A DNA stretch of 64,000 nucleotides from Hyphomicrobium_A sp963817485 (lineage in GTDB: Bacteria; Pseudomonadota; Alphaproteobacteria; Rhizobiales; Hyphomicrobiaceae), in assembly GCA_963817485.1 (NCBI GenBank), contig CAWFOR010000026.1, positions 1 through 64,000 of the forward strand, read 5' to 3'. How positions within the stretch are numbered: position 1 is the first letter of the stretch; every line of letters begins with the position of its first letter. Position numbers and translations under genes: made by a program. Positions 60,819 to 64,000 of the stretch are shown here, in pieces. A model generated the notes under the pieces. That model saw only the letters and a program-made list of their open reading frames with translations. It did not search any database and was not told the origin of the DNA.

Positions 60819-60955
60819 TGCAGTTGCACCCCAATTGACTGGATACGGGAAGCCGGGCGCGGCTTGGCGGGTCTTTAACCGCAGGGCTCAAGCTGATAAA
60901 CGCTCGGTTCCGGCGGCGCAAGCTAGGGCCCGAAGCTGGGGCCAAGAGGACGACT

Positions 60956-61552
60956 TTGAAGCGGCAAGCCACCATTTCGCGCAAGACCAAGGAGACCGAC
61001 ATCACGGCGACCGTCGACCTCGACGGCTCCGGCCAGTGCGACGTAACGACCGGCATCGGCTTCCTCGACCACATGTTGGAGCAGCTCGCGCGTCATTCAA
61101 TGATCGACATCGCCTTGAAGGCGAAGGGCGACCTGCACATCGACTTCCACCACACGGCGGAAGACTCCGGCATCGTGCTCGGCCAGGCGGTGCTGAAGGC
61201 GCTCGGCGACAAGAAGGGCATCGCCCGCTACGCGGACGTGCACCTGCCGATGGACGACACCTTGACGCGCGTCGCGATCGACGTATCGGGGCGCCCCTAC
61301 CTTGTATGGAAGGTGGAGTTCTCCAAGCCCAAGGTCGGCGAGATGGACACCGAGCTGTTCCGCGAGTGGTTCCAGGCCTTCGCGCAGAACGCCGGCATCA
61401 CGCTTCACATCGAGAACCTCTACGGCGAGAACAACCACCACATCGCCGAGACTTGCTATAAGGGGCTCGCCCGCGCGTTGCGGCGTGCGGTCGAGGCCGA
61501 TCCGCGGCAGGCAGGCCGGGTGCCCTCGACCAAGGGCACGCTCGCCGGCTGA
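60956..61552 (+). CDS. hisB: Imidazoleglycerol-phosphate dehydratase
   Basis: 198 residues, monofunctional. Start is the TTG at 60956, with AGAGGA six bases upstream. The two metal-binding blocks are HIDFHHTAEDSGIVLG near residue 62 and ENNHHIAETCYKGLARAL near residue 160. GIGFLDHMLEQLARHS and GRPYLVWKVEF are also typical. It catalyses the sixth step of histidine synthesis. It heads hisB-DUF2628-hisH. Confidence 0.96.
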   Translation: MKRQATISRKTKETDITATVDLDGSGQCDVTTGIGFLDHMLEQLARHSMIDIALKAKGDLHIDFHHTAEDSGIVLGQAVLKALGDKKGIARYADVHLPMDDTLTRVAIDVSGRPYLVWKVEFSKPKVGEMDTELFREWFQAFAQNAGITLHIENLYGENNHHIAETCYKGLARALRRAVEADPRQAGRVPSTKGTLAG

Positions 61553-61576
61553 CCGCGCCAACACCCGAGGCTCCGC

Positions 61577-62104
61577 TTGGTCGAATACACAGTCTATGAA
61601 CCGCGCTACGCAGCCGACGATCCGATCGAGCGCGCCGAGCGCCTCGTCTTCGTCAAGGATGGCTTTCGCTGGTGGGCTGCGATCTTCCCGGCGCTATGGC
61701 TGATCGTCAAAGGCTTGTGGCTAGAGCTCGTCATCTTCGTTGTGGCCATCGGCGCGTTGACCTGGGGGCTCCAGGCCCTCGGCGCCCACGATTCGGTCAG
61801 CGGCACGCTCGTGCTCATCGCGCAGATCCTGTTCGGGTTCGAGGCGGGCACGATCGAGAGTGCGGCGCTGGAACGGCGCGGCTGGCGGCGCGTCGGCTGG
61901 ATCGAGGGCCGCAACCGCGCGGAAAGCGAGTACCGCTTCTTCACCGACTGGCTGCCCGCGCAGCACACGACGCAACCCCGCTCACCAGACCTATTTTCCG
62001 GCCCGATGCCGAAGGGGCCCATCTCCGGGCTCGCCGAGACGGCCATGCAAACCGCCCGCGACGCAGCGTCGCGCTGGCGTCAGCGCATCGGCTCCGGGGC
62101 GTAA
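61577..62104 (+). CDS. DUF2628 membrane protein in the his operon
   Basis: 175 residues, apparently starting at a TTG at 61577. VEYTVYEPRYAADDPIERAE and FVKDGFRWWAAIFPALWLIV introduce a DUF2628 domain with two or three membrane helices. AIGALTWGLQAL and LIAQILFGFEAGTIESAALE follow, then a soluble C-terminus with Trp/Arg pairs. It commonly lies between hisB and hisH in Hyphomicrobiales; its function is unknown and a direct role in histidine synthesis is unproven. Confidence 0.85.
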   Translation: MVEYTVYEPRYAADDPIERAERLVFVKDGFRWWAAIFPALWLIVKGLWLELVIFVVAIGALTWGLQALGAHDSVSGTLVLIAQILFGFEAGTIESAALERRGWRRVGWIEGRNRAESEYRFFTDWLPAQHTTQPRSPDLFSGPMPKGPISGLAETAMQTARDAASRWRQRIGSGA

Positions 62105-62112
62105 CGCAAGCA

Positions 62113-62766
62113 ATGCAGCGCGTCGCCATCATCGATTACGGCTCCGGCAACCTCCACTCCGCAGCCAAAGCCTTCGAGCGGGCGGCGCGTGAGAGCGGCG
62201 CGGACGCCGAGATCGTCGTCACGGCCGATCCGAAAATCGTCACCGTTGCCGACCGCATCGTGCTTCCTGGCGTCGGTGCCTTCGCCGATTGCAAGCGCGG
62301 GCTCGAGGCGGTGCCGGGTATGCGCGCGAGCCTGGAGCGCGCCGTTCGCGAGCAGGGGCGCCCGTTCCTCGGCATCTGCGTCGGCATGCAGCTCATGGCG
62401 ACGCGCGGGCTCGAGTTCGAGGTCACCGACGGCCTCGACTGGATCGCGGGCGAGGTGCGGGCAATCGAGCCGGGCGATCCGAACCTGAAGATCCCGCACA
62501 TGGGATGGAATACGTTGAAGGTCGTGACCCCGCACCCGCTGCTCGAGGGCATCAAGACCGGGCCGCAGGGCCTGCACGCCTATTTCGTGCACTCGTTCCA
62601 GCTCGTGCCGGAAGCCCGCGCCGCCATCGTCGCCGAGACCGACTACGGCGGCCCGGTCACCGCCATGGTGGCGAAGGACAACATGGCAGGCACGCAGTTC
62701 CACCCCGAGAAGAGCCAGACGCTCGGGCTGATGCTCATCGCCAACTTCCTGAAGTGGCGGCCCTAG
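62113..62766 (+). CDS. hisH: Imidazole glycerol phosphate synthase subunit HisH
   Basis: 217 residues. The glutamine amidotransferase subunit supplying ammonia to HisF. RVAIIDYGSGNLHSAAKAFE is the N-terminus. The catalytic Cys is in LGICVGMQLMATRG, and the His-Glu pair is in GTQFHPEKSQTLGL. IPHMGWNTL and HAYFVHSFQL are interface blocks. Start at the ATG at 62113, 8 bases after the DUF2628 stop. Confidence 0.96.
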   Translation: MQRVAIIDYGSGNLHSAAKAFERAARESGADAEIVVTADPKIVTVADRIVLPGVGAFADCKRGLEAVPGMRASLERAVREQGRPFLGICVGMQLMATRGLEFEVTDGLDWIAGEVRAIEPGDPNLKIPHMGWNTLKVVTPHPLLEGIKTGPQGLHAYFVHSFQLVPEARAAIVAETDYGGPVTAMVAKDNMAGTQFHPEKSQTLGLMLIANFLKWRP

Positions 62767-62798
62767 CCTCTCCTATCAGCTAACCCCCAGAAACGGCA

Positions 62799-62829
62799 GC
62801 GGGGCCGGACCTGGAAGGTCCGACCCCGC
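62799..62829. terminator. Terminator-like hairpin between convergent hisH and the Cas2-like gene
   Basis: GCGGGGCCGGACCT (62799-62812) pairs with AGGTCCGACCCCGC (62816-62829) except for one 2-by-2 internal mismatch; the loop is three bases. T-runs are weak on both sides, so it may act on both strands. Confidence 0.55.
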
Positions 62830-62862
62830 GTACGCACTGCCTGGGGTTTACGGGGGGTGTCG

Positions 62863-63228
62863 TCAGCAGGCCGCAGCGAGCGGAAGCTCGGCCTGCTCGT
62901 CGGGGGCGAAGGGCGGCACGACGGGGAAGGCGATGATGTTGGACTCAACCCCGATCTCGACGCCTGCGCGCCGCTGGCGGAACCAGCGCAGCGCCGCATT
63001 GGTCAGCACCGCGTCGTCCTTCACGGCCTGGATCAGGAGGCCGTCGTCAGGGTCCAAGTGGCCGGCGAGCTGGTGCTCGACCATGTCCTCGGTCGCCTCG
63101 GTGCGGACGTACCACGTCTGCTCGAGCGGGCGGGCCCAGGAGGAGCCAAGCGCCATGATCGCTTGCGCGAGGACGTGCTTGTTACGATGGGGTTGGGCGA
63201 GGTCGTAGGAGATGATGAGGGTGCGCAT
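62863..63228 (-). CDS. Cas2/VapD-fold-like small protein
   Basis: 121 residues. MRTLIISYDLAQPHRNKHVL, AIMALGSSWARPLEQTWYVR, HQLAGHLDPDDGLLIQAVKD: this is the SYDL / ARPLE-W / D-x-D-x-L-L pattern of a group of ferredoxin-like proteins related to Cas2 and VapD (often annotated SinR-like). The N-terminal Asp in SYDL is the position of the Cas2 metal ligand. No CRISPR array or cas gene is nearby, so a role in adaptation is unlikely. It sits opposite to the his genes. Confidence 0.6.
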   Translation of the reverse strand: MRTLIISYDLAQPHRNKHVLAQAIMALGSSWARPLEQTWYVRTEATEDMVEHQLAGHLDPDDGLLIQAVKDDAVLTNAALRWFRQRRAGVEIGVESNIIAFPVVPPFAPDEQAELPLAAAC

Positions 63229-63425
63229 GGCGATGTCTCTCTGGCTGGCGGCTTATGGGGGAGAGACGCTCAGACTTGCCCCCGATTGCGCTGCATTTGC
63301 GGCGTCGGAACGTAAAGAGAACATGCCACGAATCATGGGGATTGTCCAGTGTTTGTTCTCATCTCGTTCTTGACCGTTCTCGCTATTAAGGCAAAAATCG
63401 GGCAGCCCGAACGACGTTCAAAGGG

Positions 63426-63746
63426 CTACTCGAAGAGCGCGAGCTGGTCCGGATGGACCCCGCGCGGGAAGCGCCGGTGGGGCCCGAAATCAATGCGGCC
63501 GATAAGGAACGGGTAGCGCGCGGCGAACAGCTCCTCGGCCTGGGCGCGCGCACCCGGAAAACGGGCCTCCTCCCAGATCTCGTAGAGGCGGCGCGGGTCG
63601 CAGCCGTAGCGGGAGATGAGGTCGCGGCGGCGGATCCTGAGCCAGCGCGCAATCCAAATGTCGACCGCGTCCGCCTCGGTGAGCGGACGCCGCTCCGGGG
63701 CGCTCGCGCGCGGCACGTGTAACGCAAAGGACTGTGCGACAGACAT
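63426..63746 (-). CDS. Small hypothetical basic protein
   Basis: 106 residues from the ATG at 63746; ATGs at 63755 and 63767 are alternatives. LTEADAVDIWIARWLRIRRR, DLISRYGCDPRRLYEIWEEA and FPGARAQAEELFAARYPFLI suggest a helix-turn-helix-like fold with a basic recognition helix. The C-terminus is HPDQLALFE. Not recognised. It is on the minus strand between hisH and hisA, next to the Cas2-like gene. Confidence 0.6.
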   Translation of the reverse strand: MSVAQSFALHVPRASAPERRPLTEADAVDIWIARWLRIRRRDLISRYGCDPRRLYEIWEEARFPGARAQAEELFAARYPFLIGRIDFGPHRRFPRGVHPDQLALFE

Positions 63747-63890
63747 GGTGAGCATATGGGCACGCAATCGACGCTATGCCGCCGGCCTTGACTTCACCGG
63801 TCGGGGCTTCTCTATCGGCGGCAAAGTGAGCGATCTGATGACCAACGCGGCGGCTCTCTCGTGCCGTCGCCAGCAAGCCCCGAGACGCCG

Positions 63891-64000
63891 TTGATCCTGT
63901 TTCCCGCCATCGACCTGAAAGACGGCCAGTGCGTCCGCCTGCAGCACGGCGAGATGAGCCGCGCGACCGTGTTCAACGACGACCCGGCCGCGCAGGCGCG
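63891..64000 (+). CDS. hisA: HisA, phosphoribosyl-formimino-AICAR-phosphate isomerase (5' part, cut by window end)
   Basis: The N-terminus LILFPAIDLKDGQCVRLQHG is exact for HisA, with the catalytic Asp in AIDLKDG, followed by EMSRATVFNDDPAAQA. Start is either the TTG at 63891, matching the usual family start, or a GTG at 63861 giving ten more residues. The gene runs off the window after about 36 residues. It continues the his pathway from hisH, interrupted by two opposite-strand genes. Confidence 0.9.
   Translation, partial: MILFPAIDLKDGQCVRLQHGEMSRATVFNDDPAAQA

Noticed and set aside
60819..60955. RpoH promoter for hslV
   Set aside because: No CTTG-N17-CYTAT pattern found on the minus strand in this divergent region.
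62863..63228. Remnant CRISPR-Cas locus because of the Cas2-like protein
   Set aside because: No repeat-spacer array, cas1 or effector gene anywhere in the window.

Overview
The window is 64 kb of high-GC (mid-60s %) chromosomal DNA from an alphaproteobacterium, most probably of the order Hyphomicrobiales (Rhizobiales). I infer this from gene order and protein sequence alone: xerD-accA-L,D-transpeptidases, secA/ppiC/argJ, rsmI-yraN-gshB beside an LppC-type lipoprotein, rph-rdgB-hemW divergent from hrcA-grpE, dnaK-dnaJ, trmD-rplS, hslV/hslU and hisB-DUF2628-hisH-hisA. I see no rRNA, tRNA, CRISPR array, prophage or insertion sequence.

Region 1 (1-13.5 kb) holds core genes: a conserved hypothetical, xerD, accA, three tandem L,D-transpeptidase paralogues, a saccharopine-dehydrogenase-like gene, secA, a parvulin and argJ. 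Every one is broken by many frameshifts, most of those traced being one-base losses. Because several of these genes are essential, the likely cause is poor consensus sequence and not pseudogenisation. From about 13.5 kb onward almost all genes are intact.

Region 2 (13.9-33.5 kb) carries envelope and housekeeping genes: tpm, a TPR protein, a FecR-domain protein, a cyclase, a DD-carboxypeptidase, gshB, yraN, rsmI, an LppC-like lipoprotein, a DUF1287 protein, gluQRS, an AlkA-type glycosylase, an HNH nuclease, dsbB, a DedA-like protein, and an overlapping minus-strand operon rph / membrane protein / VOC / rdgB / hemW. Within it lies an unexplained non-coding stretch of about 0.9 kb (27.97-28.86 kb) with lower GC, a perfect 15-bp inverted repeat and a strongly strand-biased excess of ACGC.

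Region 3 (33.6-44.2 kb) is the heat-shock and translation block: hrcA-grpE, dnaK (with a good RpoH-type promoter), dnaJ, an FMN reductase, pyrF, a DUF1330 protein whose tail is made by a palindromic repeat, trmD, an L19 carrying a helix-hairpin-helix extension, map and radC. trmD and radC each carry one apparent frameshift.

Region 4 (44.3-58.4 kb) is more accessory: an AsnB-type amidotransferase followed by a membrane-anchored transglutaminase-like protein, argG, a low-GC acyltransferase, a small secreted Cys-containing protein, a phasin-like gene, two related small membrane proteins, rlmN, an outer-membrane beta-barrel protein, and a two-gene operon of a periplasmic sulfatase with its own formylglycine-generating enzyme.

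Region 5 (58.5-64 kb) is hslV/hslU with an SMR transporter gene between them, diverging from the histidine genes hisB-DUF2628-hisH and a truncated hisA. A Cas2-fold-like protein and an unknown small protein sit on the opposite strand between hisH and hisA.
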